A stretch of 64,000 nucleotides of DNA, from NCBI GenBank assembly GCA_947172415.1, contig OX359197.1, forward strand, positions 2,852,001 through 2,916,000, written 5' to 3'. The stretch comes from Chondrosia reniformis. Lineage: Eukaryota; Porifera; Demospongiae; Chondrillida; Chondrillidae. Made by a program: the position numbers and the translations under genes. The notes under the pieces are model-generated. The model saw nothing but the letters and a program-made list of their open reading frames with translations, was not told the DNA's origin and did not search any database. How positions within the stretch are numbered: the first letter of the stretch is position 1; every line of letters begins with the position of its first letter. Below are positions 48,513 through 60,500 of the stretch, in pieces.

Positions 48513-48653
48513 CTAATGAAGAAGGAATCGATACCGAGGCCGACAATTTTGTATAGCAACACCTCCTCTCACTATGAAACCATCGGCACTGTCCAACTGT
48601 TCTTCTAGACTAAGCACAAAGCGATTTTCTTCACAACAACACTTCGCCGACAT
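48513..48653 (-). CDS. Short conserved frame of CACWGG family, minus strand (46 codons)
   Basis: ATG at 48653 opens MSAKCCCEENRFVLSLEEQL and DSADGFIV, then runs to a TAG at 48515-48513. The same peptide (ENRFVLSLEEQFDNADGFIV) is present in the 14472 copy, where a 1-nt deletion lies between the ATG and this block. GTGAGAG here and GTAAGTG in the sister copy directly after the block could be splice donors, which would make this a first exon. I recognise no family. Confidence 0.4.
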   Translation of the reverse strand: MSAKCCCEENRFVLSLEEQLDSADGFIVRGGVAIQNCRPRYRFLLH

Positions 48654-48869
48654 TTTAGGCAGTCGTAACGATATTCATAAATACAGTTAAATAAATTCAT
48701 TGTCATTTAACACCTATCGTATTTCGTCTAATACAAATACAGTTAACGGTACTTTTGGAAGCGCAATAGTCGGCGATTATTGGCTGAGTGTACGCATGCA
48801 TATATTTACAGCTTTGGCTAAAGTGTTACTATATTTCTCAAGTGAAAATCGCCTAAAATCGTTCAAAAA

Positions 48870-48998
48870 ATGCCAAGAAAAGCCAAAGCAATTCATGGAA
48901 GTTGCACACCAATTAGTTTGACCTTAAATTGTGGATTTGCTCGGGTTACTGCTTATTATTTATTCACCAACAAAAGGAAAGTGTTTCGAATTGGGTGA
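48870..48998 (+). CDS. Short conserved frame of CACWGG family, plus strand (42 codons)
   Basis: ATG 48870 to TGA 48998 encodes MPRKAKAIHGSCTPISLTLN and CGFARVTAYYLFTNKRKVFRIG. The block NCGFARV.AY.LF.NKR recurs in the subfamily-2 copy at 11837-11944, where a GTACGT donor follows NKR. The basic MPRK/MPPKK start and the shared core between diverged subfamilies suggest a real coding exon, perhaps the first exon of a transposon protein. Downstream exons are not recognisable, so the element is probably internally deleted. Confidence 0.5.
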   Translation: MPRKAKAIHGSCTPISLTLNCGFARVTAYYLFTNKRKVFRIG

Positions 48999-49050
48999 AT
49001 CGGGTCTTACTAGGGAGTCTTTAAAAAGCAGAAAGTAGATCAGCTAGAGA

Positions 49051-49263
49051 TCAAATATATAAAATAAAAAAATAAATTATTAAATAAGGTTTCTTCTTCC
49101 TGGCAGGCGAGGCTTCTTCTTCACTGGCGAGCTTCTTTTTCTTCGCTGGCTGGCGAGGCTTCTTCATCGTTGGTGAGGCTCCTTCTTCGCTAGTTGGCGA
49201 GGCTTCTTCATCGCTAGCTGACGAGGCTTCTTTTTCGTGAGACTTCGATTGATCACACACCAC
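49051..49263 (-). CDS. Ser/Glu/Lys-rich repetitive frame (70 codons), doubtful
   Basis: The frame reads KEASSASDEEASPTSEEGAS and then PRQPAKKKKLASEEEASPAR, built from imperfect 20-30 bp repeats of GAGGCTTCTTC on the + strand. The repeat nature alone can keep it open. It lies inside a TIR element and is missing from the sister copy at 14472. It could be a disordered tail of a transposon protein or plain minisatellite. Confidence 0.2.
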   Translation of the reverse strand: MVCDQSKSHEKEASSASDEEASPTSEEGASPTMKKPRQPAKKKKLASEEEASPARKKKPYLIIYFFILYI

Positions 49264-52200
49264 GTGTTTGAGATTGATACCTGGTAACGCTTGGTTAACG
49301 TATTGATTTCTTCTGGCTTCTAACCGATAAAGCTAAATAACGCATTCACTCTAACGATTAAAAAAGGAACATTCTTTACTAATTAGCGATTGTTATGTGA
49401 CGATCGCTATAACGCAGCCTATCCCTCAGGAACAGCCATAAGGTACCAGTGTAGTACACACTACTAGTACACACATCTAGTTCAGACAACTAGTACATTA
49501 AACTAGTACAGACAACTTGCACATAAAACTAGTACATATATCTATTACATACAACTAGTACCTTCAACAAATAAATATTATTTGTACTAGTACATACAAT
49601 TATTACATAAACTAATACATAAAACTAGTACCTACAACTAGTAAACACTAACAAGTACAATGACATACAACTAGTACATACAACTAGTAAATACACCTAG
49701 TATCACCACTAGTACATGCAACTGGTACATGCAACAAGTACATACAACCAGTAAATACAACTAGAACATACAACTAGTATAACCACTAGTACATAGAACT
49801 AGTACATATAACTAGGACGTACAACTAGTATTTACAACTACTATATACAACTAGTAAATACAAGTAGTGCATACAAGTAATTCTCACAACTAGTACATAA
49901 AACTAGTACATACAACTAGTACAAACAACTAGTACATACAACTAGTACAAACCTATCACCTAGAATAACTAGTACTAGAAACTACAACTAGTACATAGAG
50001 TAGGACATCCAGCTAGTTCCCATAACTGGTACATATACTGCTAGTACATATACCTAGTACATAGACATATAACTAGTACATATAAATAGGACATACAACT
50101 AGTACATATACCTTGTACATAGACATATAACTGGTACATATAAATAGGACATACAACTAGTACATACAACTATTACTTACAACTAGTATAAAGAATTAGT
50201 ACATACAACTAGTACCTACCTAGCACCTAGTATAACTAGTAATAGAGCTTACTATTAGTACATAGAACTAGTACATCTTGCTAGTTCAAATAACTAGTAC
50301 ATATACCTGGAACATACAATTAGAACATACAACTAGTTGATACAACTAGTAACTAGTACATATAACTAGTACATACAACTAGTACATAAAACTAGTACAT
50401 GCAACTAGTACATAAAAATATATTGGGCATACAAATAGTACATGCAACTAGTACATACAACTAATACATACAACTAATACATAAAACTAGCAATGAGTAC
50501 ATACAAATAGTATATTCAACAAGTTACGTGTACATACAACTAGCACATACAACTAGTACATACAAAAAGTACATATAACTAGTAAATACAAATAGCACAT
50601 ACAACTAGTAAATACAACTAGTTCATAAAACTGGTACTTACAACTAGTACATATAACTAGTAATGAGTACATGCAACAAATACATACAACGTGTTACATG
50701 TACATACAGCTAGGACACACAAGTAGTACATACCACTAGTACATTAAACTAGTACATACACCTAGTAAAAACATCTAGTTCATACAATTAGTAACTACAA
50801 CTAGGAAATATAACCAGTCCTTTAAAAAATTACATACAACTAGTGCTACAACATGTACCTACAACTAGTACATATAACTAGCACTTTCAACGATTTTATA
50901 CCCCTAATACATAAAACTAGTACATACAACTAATCCATATAACTAGTACATACACATATATCAAAAATATATAAATAGTAACATACTACTATACTTATAA
51001 CTACTACATACAACTAGAGCATACGACTAGTACATACCAGTAGTAGATACAACTAGGACACAAAACTAGTACATACAACTAGTACATACAACTAGTACAT
51101 TCCACTACTACCTACATGTAGAAAATATAACTAGTACTTTTAACAATTACATACAGCTAGTACATACAACTTATAACTGCATCTAGTAAATATAACTAGT
51201 ACTTTCATCATTTACATACACCTGGTACATACAACTAGTACATACAACTAGTACATAAAACTAGTACATACACATATAACAATTACATATAAATTGTAAC
51301 ATACCAATATACATATAACAACTCCATACAACTAGAATATATGACTAGTATATACAAGTGGTACATACAAATAGGAAACACAACTAGTACATACAACTAG
51401 TACATACGACTAGTACACACAACTAGCAACTACAACTATTAAATATAACTAGTACTTTAAACAATTACATACAACTAGTACATATAACTTGTACCTACAA
51501 CTAGTCAATATAACTAGTCCGTTCAACAATTAGATACACCTCTTACATACAACTAGTACATACAACTAGAACATACAACAAGTACACACAAGTGGTAGAT
51601 ACAACTAGGACACACAACTAGTCCAAACAACTAGTACCTACAACTAGTAAATATACCAAGTACTATTACATACAACTAGTTCAGACAACTAGTGGATATA
51701 ACTGGTACTTACAACTAGTACATACAACAAGTACATAAAACTGGTACATAAAACTAATATCACCACTAGTACGTAGAACTAGTTCATGCAACTAGAACAT
51801 ACAACTAGTAGATACAACAAGTACATTAAACTAGTACTACAACTAGTACATGGAACTAGTACATATAAGTAGTACATACAACTAGTAAATATAACAAGTA
51901 CTATGACATACAACCAATAGATACGCAAAGTATGTACAACTAGTACATACAACTAATACATACAACTAGTACCAAAAACTAGTAAATACAACAAGTACTA
52001 TAACATACAACCAGTACATACAACTAGTATGTAAAACTAGTACACACGCCTAGTATTACCACTAGTAGATAAAACTAGTACATGCAACAAGTATATACAA
52101 CTAGTAAATCCAACTAGTACATACAATTAATATAACCTCTAGTGCATAGAACTAGTACAAACAACTAGAACATACAACTAGTACATACAACTAGTAGATA

Positions 52201-54879
52201 CAGCTAGTACATTACATATACCTAGAACATACAATTAGAACATACAACTAGTAGATACAACTAGTAACTGGTATATACGACTAGTACATTCAACTTGTAT
52301 ATAAAACTAATACATACACCTACTAATGGGCACATCCAACTAGTACATTCAACAAGTACATAAAACTATTACATACAACTAGTAACGAGTACATACAACT
52401 AGTACATTCAACTTGTTATGTGTCCATACAGCTACTACATACAACTAGTACATACAAAAGTACATATATCTGGTACATACAAATAGTACATACAACTAGT
52501 ACATACTATTTGTACCAACAATTAGTAAATATAACAGGTTATAGTACCTAGTTTAACAACTGCTAGAACCTAGAAATTGTACATACAACCAGTACCTATA
52601 ACTAGTACATACAACTAGTACACAAAACTAGTACATATACCTGGTTCATATAACTAGTTCTTACAACTAGTACATACAACTAGTACACACATGTAGCTAA
52701 TACAACTAGTTCACACAACTAGTACAAACAACTAGTACTCTCAGCTAGTACAAAAAGGTAGTGCAAACAACTAGTACCTATCTAGTACTTGTTTAACTAG
52801 AACTAGAACTTACTATTAGTACATAGAACTACTACATCTTGCTAGTTCAAATAACTTGTACATTTACCTGCAACATACAATTAGAACATACAACTAGTAG
52901 ATACAACTAGTAACTAGTACATATAACTAGTATATACAACTAGTACATAAAACTAGGACATGCAATTAGTACATACAACTAATACATACAACTAGTAATG
53001 AGTACATGCAAATAGTATATTAATAGTACATCCAACTACCTACAAGTAGTACATACAACTAATACATACAATTAGTAACCACAACTAGTAAATGTAACTA
53101 GTACTTTCAACAATTACATACAATTGGTACATATAAATTGTACCTACAACTAGTCAATATAACTACTACTTTCAACAATTACATACACCTCTTACATACA
53201 ACTAGTACATACAACTAGTACATACAACTATACATATAACTACTACATACAACCAGAACATACGACAAGTACACAAAAGTGGTAAATACAACCAGGACAC
53301 ACAACTAGTACAAACAACTAGTACCTACAATTAGTAAATATAACAAGTTCTATTACATACAAGTAGTACATACAACTAGTAGATATTACTGGTACTTACA
53401 ACTAGTACATACAACAAGTACATAAAACTGGTAGAAAAAAATAATACATAAAACTAATATTACCGCTAGTACGTAGAATTAGTTCATACAACTAGAACAT
53501 ACAACTAGTATATAGACACAACTAGTACATTAAACAAGTACTACAACTAGTACATGGAACTAGTGCATAAACCTAGTACATACAACTAGTACACACAACC
53601 AGTACCTACAACTAGTAATTATAATAAGTACTTTAACATACAACTAGTAGATACACAAAGTATGCACAACTAGTACATACACCAATTACATACAACCAGT
53701 ACCTACAACTAGTATGTACAACTAGTACATGCAACTAGTACATGCAACAAATACATAAAATTAGTAAATACAACTAATACATACAATTAGTATAACCACT
53801 AGTACATAGAACTAGAACATACAACTAGTTCCAACCTAGCACCTAGTATAACTGGTACTAGAACCTACAACTAGGACATAGAGGTTGGACATCCAGCAAG
53901 TTCATATAATTAGTACATCTACTACTAGTACATTTACCTAGTTCATAGACATATAACTAGTACCTACAATTAGTAAATATAACAGGTACTAGTACATACA
54001 ACTAGTACTTACAATTAATACAAAGAATTAGTACATACAACTAGTACCTACCTAGCACCTAGTATAACTAGTACTAGAACCTACTACTAGTACAAAGAGC
54101 TAGTACATACAGCTAGTTCAAATAACTAGCACATATACCTAGAACATACAATTAGAACATACAACTAGTACATACAACTAGTAACTGGTATATACGACTA
54201 GTACATTCAACTTGTATATACAATTAATACTTACAACTAGTCATGAGCACATGCAACTAGTACATACAACTAGTACATACAACTATTATATACAACTAGT
54301 AACGAGTACATACAACTAGTACATTCAACAAGTTACGTGTACATACAACTACTACATACAACTAGTACATACAACAAGTACATATATCTGGTACATACAA
54401 ATAACACATACAACCAGTACATGCAACTAGTATATAATACGGGTTCCTAAAACAAGTACGTACAACTAATATTACCGCTAGTACGTAGAACTAGTTCACA
54501 CAACTAGAACATACAACTGGTATATACAACTAGCACGTTAAACTAGTACTACAACTAGTACATGGAACTAATACATAAAACTAGTACATGCAACAAATAC
54601 ATACAATTAGTAAATACAACTAGTACATACAATTAGTATAACCACTAGTACATAGAACTAGTACAAACAACTAGAACATACAACTAGTACATACAACTAG
54701 TACATACAACTAGTACATACAACTAGTACCAACATAGCCCCTAGTATAACTAGTACTAGAACCTACAACTAGTACATAGAGGTAGGACATCCAGCTAGTT
54801 CACATAACTAGAACATCTACTACTAGTACATTTACCTAGTACATAGGCATATAACTATTACATGTATAATTACATTATA

Positions 54880-55590
54880 AAAGAAATCGAAAGTTATACA
54901 CAATCGTAATTTTGAGAAAACCGCAATTAACGTTTTCGATCGTTTATGGGAAAATACATTTTCTGTCATCACAATGACTATTTCCTATACTTAGAATAGG
55001 CATTGGTCTATTAGTATAGCCTTCGTTTGGCAGTTATGCGAATTTGCACAACTGAAAAATGCGTATTTTAAATGATGGATCTAGGTGAAGTTTTTTCTTC
55101 CTCTCCTATTCTCGATGCTCCAACTCCTAATGCCAAAGAATCACATAGTCTAGCTGCAAATGTTCCTGATAGAGAAAATTAAACACCTTCCACAAGGTCA
55201 GGAAGGCGAATGAATCGTTTAACCAATTATTATGAGGGAAAAGGGTAAGCACCCTACTCGCTTAAGCCAGACCTTGAGAATAGCCTTATTAGCACAGATT
55301 CATCACTTCCCAATGAGGAAACAGAATCTAGCAACTTTTGTTGTACTCTTTATATCATAAAACAGTCTGCATTAATTTTCAATCGTTACGGATGGCCATT
55401 TTATTATTCATTGTCGTTTCAAAGTAGTATAGTATCTCTCCAGTTGGTGGTTTTGAATCTCAATTTCTCCTTCATAGAAGTGTGAATGGGTCCCAAACTT
55501 TCAGCGAAGGTAAGTTAAGACCTACTCTCCACTCTTATATCAAAATCACATTTTCGATAAGTGTGTATAACTTTCGGTTTTTATCTTCGA
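54880..55590 (+). mobile_element. TIR element, family G, single copy
   Basis: Inverted termini of at least 19 bp, AAATCGAAAGTTATACACA (from about 54884) and, on the minus strand, AAACCGAAAGTTATACACA (from about 55580), differ at one position. Further looser matching extends inward (CGTAATTTT and AATGTGATTTT). A short coding relic is at 55075. The superfamily is unclear, and I could not fix the target duplication. The interior has no satellite. Confidence 0.65.
55075..55182 (+). pseudogene. Possible first exon in family G element
   Basis: ATG opens MDLGEVFSSSPILDAPTPNA and KESHSLAANVPDREN, then TAA (55180-55182). Reading on in the same frame gives TPSTRSGRRMNRLTNYYEGKG and then GGGTAAGC at about 55246, which would serve as a splice donor. 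Taken together this looks like a first exon with one nonsense change, probably of a transposon-encoded protein. No family is recognised. Confidence 0.35.
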
Positions 55591-55912
55591 CTACCACACA
55601 TATAAACAGTACATACAATTAGTAAATATAACAGGTACTAGTACATACAACTAGTACTTACAACTAGTAAAAAGAATTAGTATGTACAACTAGTACCTAC
55701 CTAGCTCCTAGTATAACTAGTACTAGAACCTACTACTAGTACATAGAGCTAGTACATACAGCTAGTTCAAAAACTAGTACATATACCTAGAACACTCAAT
55801 TAGAACAAACAACTAGTACATACAATTAGTAACTACAACTAGTAAATATAACGAGTATTTTCAACAATTATATACACCTAGTACATAAAACTAGTACATA
55901 CAACTAATACAT

Positions 55913-55972
55913 GCTGGAGAACAATAAAACATTTTTACAAAAAGAGTGAAGATGTAGGGATGGTACAAACTC
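55913..55972 (-). mobile_element. Family D fragment (foldback arm only)
   Basis: Sixty bases match one foldback arm of the family D elements: GAGAACAATAAAACATTTTT, then ACAAAAAGAGTGAAG and ATGTAGGGATGGTACAAA. Satellite continues on both sides. Confidence 0.75.
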
Positions 55973-56467
55973 ACCTAGTACAAACATGTAGTGCAAACAA
56001 CTAGTAGCTACCTAGTACCTAGTTTAACTAGTACTAGAACCTACAAATAGAACATACAACTATTTCACAACTAGAACATATAACTAGTATATTCAACTAG
56101 TACATACAACTAGTAAACAAATGTAGTACATACAGCTAGTTCATACAACTAGTCCAAACAACTAGAGAAACAAAAGCCTTAACAGAGAACCTTGTTACTT
56201 CTTGCCTTAGTTTACTAAAGCAAGGAGTATCTGGCTTGGAAAACCCTCAGCCAGTTATGTTTTCCCTTCTTCGGGTTTTTAGCCAGAAGCCTCGGCTTTG
56301 CCTCCTTCCAGCAGCAGCAGACAGGTGCACGTCGGGCCAAAGTTGACCGTCATAATAGGAGGGAGTACCTCCATACACCAATCCACCACTGCTTTCCAGA
56401 GGTCGACAGGCAAGGACTGGGAGAGGACTACTTATCGTCCAGGCCCCAATCCCTCAACAGATAGATG

Positions 56468-57904
56468 TCACCTCAATATCCTCACAGCCGAACAGAGAAC
56501 AGTCCTCTGCATGGCTCTCATCACTTCTACTGCACTTTTTGACAGCTTTGGAATTCCCCTAAGGTCTTCCAGGAGCGTATCCACTGTCCCCAAAGCACCA
56601 ATTATCATCGGGACTACCTTAATTCGGTAGCCCATAAATTGTTTCCTCATATCAGCCGCCAGCTTCTGGTACTTTTGGAACTTCTCTTGCCATCTTCCAT
56701 TAATGTTGCTGACAGTTGGAACTGACATTTCAATAATGTAGATGGACTTACATAGCCGATCCTCAACCACTAAGTCTGGCTTACTTTCTGTCTTTTCTTC
56801 ATCTGTAGGGCTGCTAAGATCCCACAAGATTTTGACAGACCTATTCTCATAGACTGGTTTTGCTTCTAATTTGTACCAAGGCTCTTCCTGCTTGAATCCA
56901 TATTCTTTCAACAATCTCCACAACACTATCAGTATTGCCCGGTCATGCCTCTCTTTGTAGAGAGAAAATCCCTTTGGCTCACACATGTTTAGTATGTGTT
57001 TGACCGTTTCCATAGCCTTGCCACATTCTCTGCACATTAGAAAGCTAGAATTCCTCAGACTCCGATTTCGGTACCACCTAGTCTGCAGCACATCATCTTG
57101 GGCCGCGAGAATCAGAGCCTCAATTTGAGGTCTGAGTCTCCCCTCAGAAAGCCACACATAAGACTCCCTATTTGTGACTTGTCTATGGTATGAGCCCTGG
57201 TGAGACATTTTGGCTAGGTTACTTTTTAACCTTTCAGTCTGAGACTCCCGGAGCTCACGAGCCACTCTCCTCCATTCTCTTACACTATTTTGTGAGGGAT
57301 CTGTCTTTAGCCACATTTCCGGTTCCAGTTCTATTCCGTGGCTTCCCAGTATCAATCTGGCTTCTTTCAAGACAGTCCTCCTCTGCTTTGAGCACTCCAG
57401 CCACTTTTGGCGTTTAACCACAACAGCTGTGAGTGGATCATTGGCAGTATGGAGGTATCTTGCCTGATTCACAACAGCCCTATCGTGATCCAAAGGAAAA
57501 CTACAGAGCCCTCTACCACCTTGAGAGTGAGGCAAGTTCACTCTCTCAATGGCAGAGTTATAGTGATGACACTGGTACTTTCCCATGATCTTTCTCACCA
57601 TTCGCTCCAGTTTTGGAAGCTCACTTTGTGTCCACCTCAAAACTGGGTAAGAGTATCTCAATAGAGAGGCACGCAACATGTTAGAGGCTTCTGCAGCATT
57701 CTTACCATTGAGGTGAGAGCCCCACACTTTGTGGAATCTCCTCCTCAATTCGTTGATCAAGGAAGCTTTGACCTTGCTGTCATCTACCTCAAACAGTTGT
57801 TCTTGCCCTAGGTACTTATAAGTAGTACCTTTTTCAAGGCTCCTTATGGATTCTTCACTGCATTCAGGGTTGTCTGGGCCAGCCAGAACTTTCCCCTTTT
57901 GCAT
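56468..57904 (-). pseudogene. Non-LTR ORF: thumb, CCHC finger and restriction-like endonuclease
   Basis: An open stretch of 478 codons continues in frame from the RT piece after a single TGA near 57916. TYKYLG (residues 28-33) is the post-catalytic RT motif of this group, and LRYSYPVLRWTQSELPKLER (82-101) is the thumb-like region. The finger is C291-x2-C294-x8-H303-x4-C308 in CRECGKAMETVKHILNMC. The nuclease has KPDLVVED (375-382) and IYIIEMSVP (388-396), with EKFQKYQKL after, as in PD-(D/E)XK endonucleases that cut the target site. I see no frameshift within this piece. It ends LCSAVRILR at a stop at about 56468. Confidence 0.85.
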
Positions 57905-57913
57905 GTGAGCTGT

Positions 57914-58447
57914 TCAACACTTTCTCACTCCAAACCTCATGCCAATGGCATTTGAGGTTTTCTCCACACATTCCATGGCTTCCCTGAGTTTATCAGGCCC
58001 TCCAGTATATATCTTAAGGTCATCCATGTACAACAAGTGTGACATGGTGTTCCTTTCCCCATTATGCCAGAGGGTATATCCCTTGGTTCTGTTAAGAAGT
58101 TGGGATATGGCAGCTATGGCCAGACAAAAGAGGAGTGGCGACAAGGAGTCTCCTTGGAAGAGTCCCCTGTTATATTTAACAGGGGTGCTCCTAACCACCT
58201 TACCCGCAGTCGTCAACTCAAGCACAGTAGCCAAGTGTTTGGAGAAGAGCTCTATAGACCTCCGGATCCAACCTGGGCACTTGATGGTTTTTAGCACCTT
58301 CATCACCCACTCATGAGGGACTCTGTCATATGCCTTCTCATAATCGATCCATGCCACACTAAGTGGCTTGCCCATAATTTTGGCATCTAGACCGATTGTT
58401 TGATCCAGCAATAGGCAGTCCACACAGCCCCACCCCCCTTTCCTCAT
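57914..58447 (-). pseudogene. Non-LTR reverse transcriptase, palm domain
   Basis: This 177-codon piece holds AWIDYEKAYDRVPHEWV (motif A with the first catalytic Asp), RGLFQGDSLSPLLFCLAIA (motif B) and LLYMDDLKIY (motif C, YMDD). It is in the same frame as the pieces before and after it. It is bounded by a TGA at about 58450-58448 (Q-stop-AMRKGG) and a TGA at 57916-57914 (VRKC-stop-TAH), so two nonsense changes interrupt an otherwise continuous RT. Confidence 0.9.
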
Positions 58448-58450
58448 GGC

Positions 58451-58882
58451 TCATTGAGTCATAGGCAAAAGATCATTAGTGTAGGTGTAAGTGAGTAATT
58501 TCGATGCAATGTATGCTGTGACAGCCTTGTACATTGTGTTGAGACACGCAATAGGTAGGTAGTTGGCCGCACTTTTTGGGTCACCCTTTTTGGGGATGAG
58601 TAGAGTGCGACCCCTTGTAAGCCAGTCTGGGACTGACAGATCTCCGCTCACCACCTTTCGCAGTACATCTGCCAAGGCAGACTGTGCAGAGGGGAGTGCT
58701 TTCCACCAAAAAGTACAGATGCCATCCGGCCCAGGGGCTGACCAGCATTTTGACTTTTTCAAGGCTTTCCTCAATTTGATCTCATCAATGCTATTGGGAC
58801 CTTCAGAGGAGGTTCTACCCACCCTCTTTTTGGTCTCCTTTAGCCATTCTTTCACCCCTGGGTCGTCACTTGACCTTACCAA
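58451..58882 (-). pseudogene. Non-LTR reverse transcriptase, fingers region
   Basis: The piece contains KALKKSKCWSAPGPDGICTF and WWKALPSAQ, then TRGRTLLIPKKGDPKSAANY and LPIACLNTMYKAVTAYIASK, the standard fingers motifs of non-LTR RTs. Upstream, in another frame, SNEAPSIEVVRDFWTKIVST (about 58950-58890) belongs to the same protein, so frameshifts lie near 58960 and 58890. Confidence 0.85.
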
Positions 58883-58960
58883 CAGTACTTACAATCTTTG
58901 TCCAAAAGTCTCTTACTACCTCAATTGAGGGAGCTTCATTGGAGGTTGGAACATTGCCAT

Positions 58961-59823
58961 TCATCCGGAACTTCCTTTGGGTATTCCAAAGGTGGTTTTG
59001 TTCCTGAAATTTCCTGCGTTCAGCCGATCTTGGCTCCTGTAGAGTCCAGACCCTGAGTTTCCCCGTGTCTGTTCCCGGGCTCTGATCAGCACATTCAGGT
59101 TTAATGAATGGAACTCCCTCCTAAGTTTTCTTCGGAGTACTTTCTGGCGTTTGGTCATAGGATTATTACTCTGTTGATGCGCTTATTTCTAAACCTAAGG
59201 CCTTTGGCCTTCCTGTCACTCTTGTAACCTCCCTGTCTCTTACTACTCTTTTCATTGTCTGATTTCCTTCCCTGGTTGCATGGCTGCGATTGGTTGGTTG
59301 TTTTTCCCCTCACAGCCATAGCAACAGAGTAGACCAGGCAGTTCAGGTGCCAGGCCGACCTAGGGCCTTCCTGCCACTCTTTCTCCACCCAATCATTGGC
59401 CTCCTAAATCAGTGCCGTATCAACATGGTTGAACCGCACCGCCCCACAGGGTTTTCTATCAGCGAAATTTCCAGGTTTCTTTCGGAGACAGGCATCTTTT
59501 GCTTTGCCTAAAAGTTGCATCAGATGATCATTGCCACTTTTCCTGGGACTGGGATGATCATGTGTGGGGGTTTCAACAGGGCCTGTAAACAGCTCACCAT
59601 TTTGTCCAGTCCCAACCTGAACTTGGTGAGGCTCTTCCTGTCCCTGGGCTCTCACACCTTCCTCCACAGCCTCAGTTAGAGTGGCTATACTACGAGAGTC
59701 AGGTTCCACAAGGTTTAGTCTCGAAAGACCTTGACCTCTTCGGATTCTGCTAACTCTCGTAGTTAGCGCTACCTTTGTGGTTTTATGGTCTGGCATTTTA
59801 GTATTCCAACCAGGTACAACCAC
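58961..59823 (-). pseudogene. Non-LTR ORF, linker between N-terminal domain and RT
   Basis: In one frame from 59823 the sequence encodes a Pro/Gln/Glu-rich linker and LMQLLGKAKDACLRKKPGNF, meets a TAG near 59405, and continues ANDWVEKEWQEGPRSAWHLN to about 59155. A frameshift then leads to MTKRQKVLRRKLRREFHSLN (59158-58961), a basic stretch just before the RT. I recognise no further domain. Lesions: one stop and at least two frameshifts. Confidence 0.6.
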
Positions 59824-60179
59824 TCAGCATATCCCTTTTCCATGGGCTTACTTTCTTGGTAGAGCTCCATGAGGATATTATCCCTCTGAAGGTTCCAGAT
59901 CACCCCTTGGATCCTTCTCCTTCTAGAGGCACCTTGCAGTGCATCATTAACCAAATCTAAATCTCGGCTACCAGTTACTTGCAGTACTCCATCTCCCACC
60001 AAGTTTCTTTTGGCTTGGAAGGCAAGGGTTCGACCGGTCTGAGGCAAATGTGGGTATTTGCTCAACCATTCCCACTCTAAACGCTTCTGATAGCCACCTC
60101 TTTTGGGTTCAGATCGCTCATAGCAATCAATTAGTGCCCTAACCATTTCCTCGGTCCAGAGGGCTGGTGAACCCGTCAT
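59769..60179 (-). pseudogene. Non-LTR ORF, N-terminal domain with putative start
   Basis: The ATG at 60179 opens MTGSPALWTEEMVRALIDCY, followed by EWEWLSKYPHLPQTGRTLAF. The pattern of LWTEEMVRALIDCYE with a later W and a basic end recalls Myb/SANT- or MADF-like DNA-binding folds, common at the N-terminus of RLE-type elements; this is inference. It ends in a frameshift around 59780-59820, where the linker frame takes over. Confidence 0.6.
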
Positions 60180-60500
60180 GGGGACCGAAGAAAAGCTATT
60201 CCATTCAGGTACATCTACCTGTGAGGCACCAGTGGAATCACCTATTCTGGTTGACCTAGGGTTTTCTTCACCACTGGTGCACCTAGGCCACAGCCAGTCT
60301 TGAAAGTTATCATTCTCGTGACGCTATGTAACCCAGTGAAACTGTCAGATGGGGGTTAGCCAATGCTGACAGGGAAGTTGATTTAGCCACAGGATGCCAC
60401 ATGAGGGGCTAAGCACCCTGCTCCATCGGGGGGTTGAACTGGACAATACCCATCCTCTTGTCAGCTCGGAACCACAGCCTCCAATTCCCACGACAAAAAA
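60180..60500 (-). other. 5' UTR of the non-LTR element
   Basis: This is GC-richer than the satellite and has no long frame. Segments such as GGGAATTGGAGGCTGTGG and GATGGAGCAGGGTGCTTAGC on the minus strand look structured. Some RLE-type elements carry an HDV-like ribozyme at this position. I tried to fold one by eye and could not confirm it. Confidence 0.5.

Larger units (their letters stand above)
48122..49451 (+). mobile_element. CACWGG-ended TIR element, subfamily 1, copy 2 (longest)
   Basis: The termini are CACAGGCGCCGTATTGCTG and, on the minus strand, CACTGGTACCTTATGGCTGT. A TA duplication (48120-48121, 49452-49453) flanks it. It retains about 375 bp that are deleted in the copy at 14472. 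Two short divergent open frames face away from a 216-bp spacer (minus 48653-48513, plus 48870-48998), and a Ser/Glu/Lys-rich open frame lies on the minus strand at 49263-49051. Confidence 0.85.
56165..60500 (-). mobile_element. RLE-type non-LTR retrotransposon (R2/NeSL/Hero-like), long copy
   Basis: The element reads on the minus strand from about 60500 to 56165. There is a 5' UTR (60500-60180), an N-terminal region, reverse transcriptase, zinc finger, restriction-like endonuclease, and a 3' UTR of about 300 bp with a hairpin (56201-56224). The domain order, with RT before the CCHC finger and the nuclease, and the absence of an N-terminal AP endonuclease place it among RLE-type non-LTR elements. 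Reverse-orientation satellite abuts both ends. It is the most complete element here, but its frame has several lesions. Confidence 0.9.

Noticed and set aside
57939-58928. Plus-strand frames of 76-125 codons opposite the reverse transcriptase
   Set aside because: They are antisense to clear RT motifs and show no motif of their own.
60180-60500. HDV-like ribozyme in the 5' UTR of the non-LTR element
   Set aside because: Such ribozymes occur in related elements, but I could not form the P1/P2/P3/P1.1 pattern convincingly by eye.
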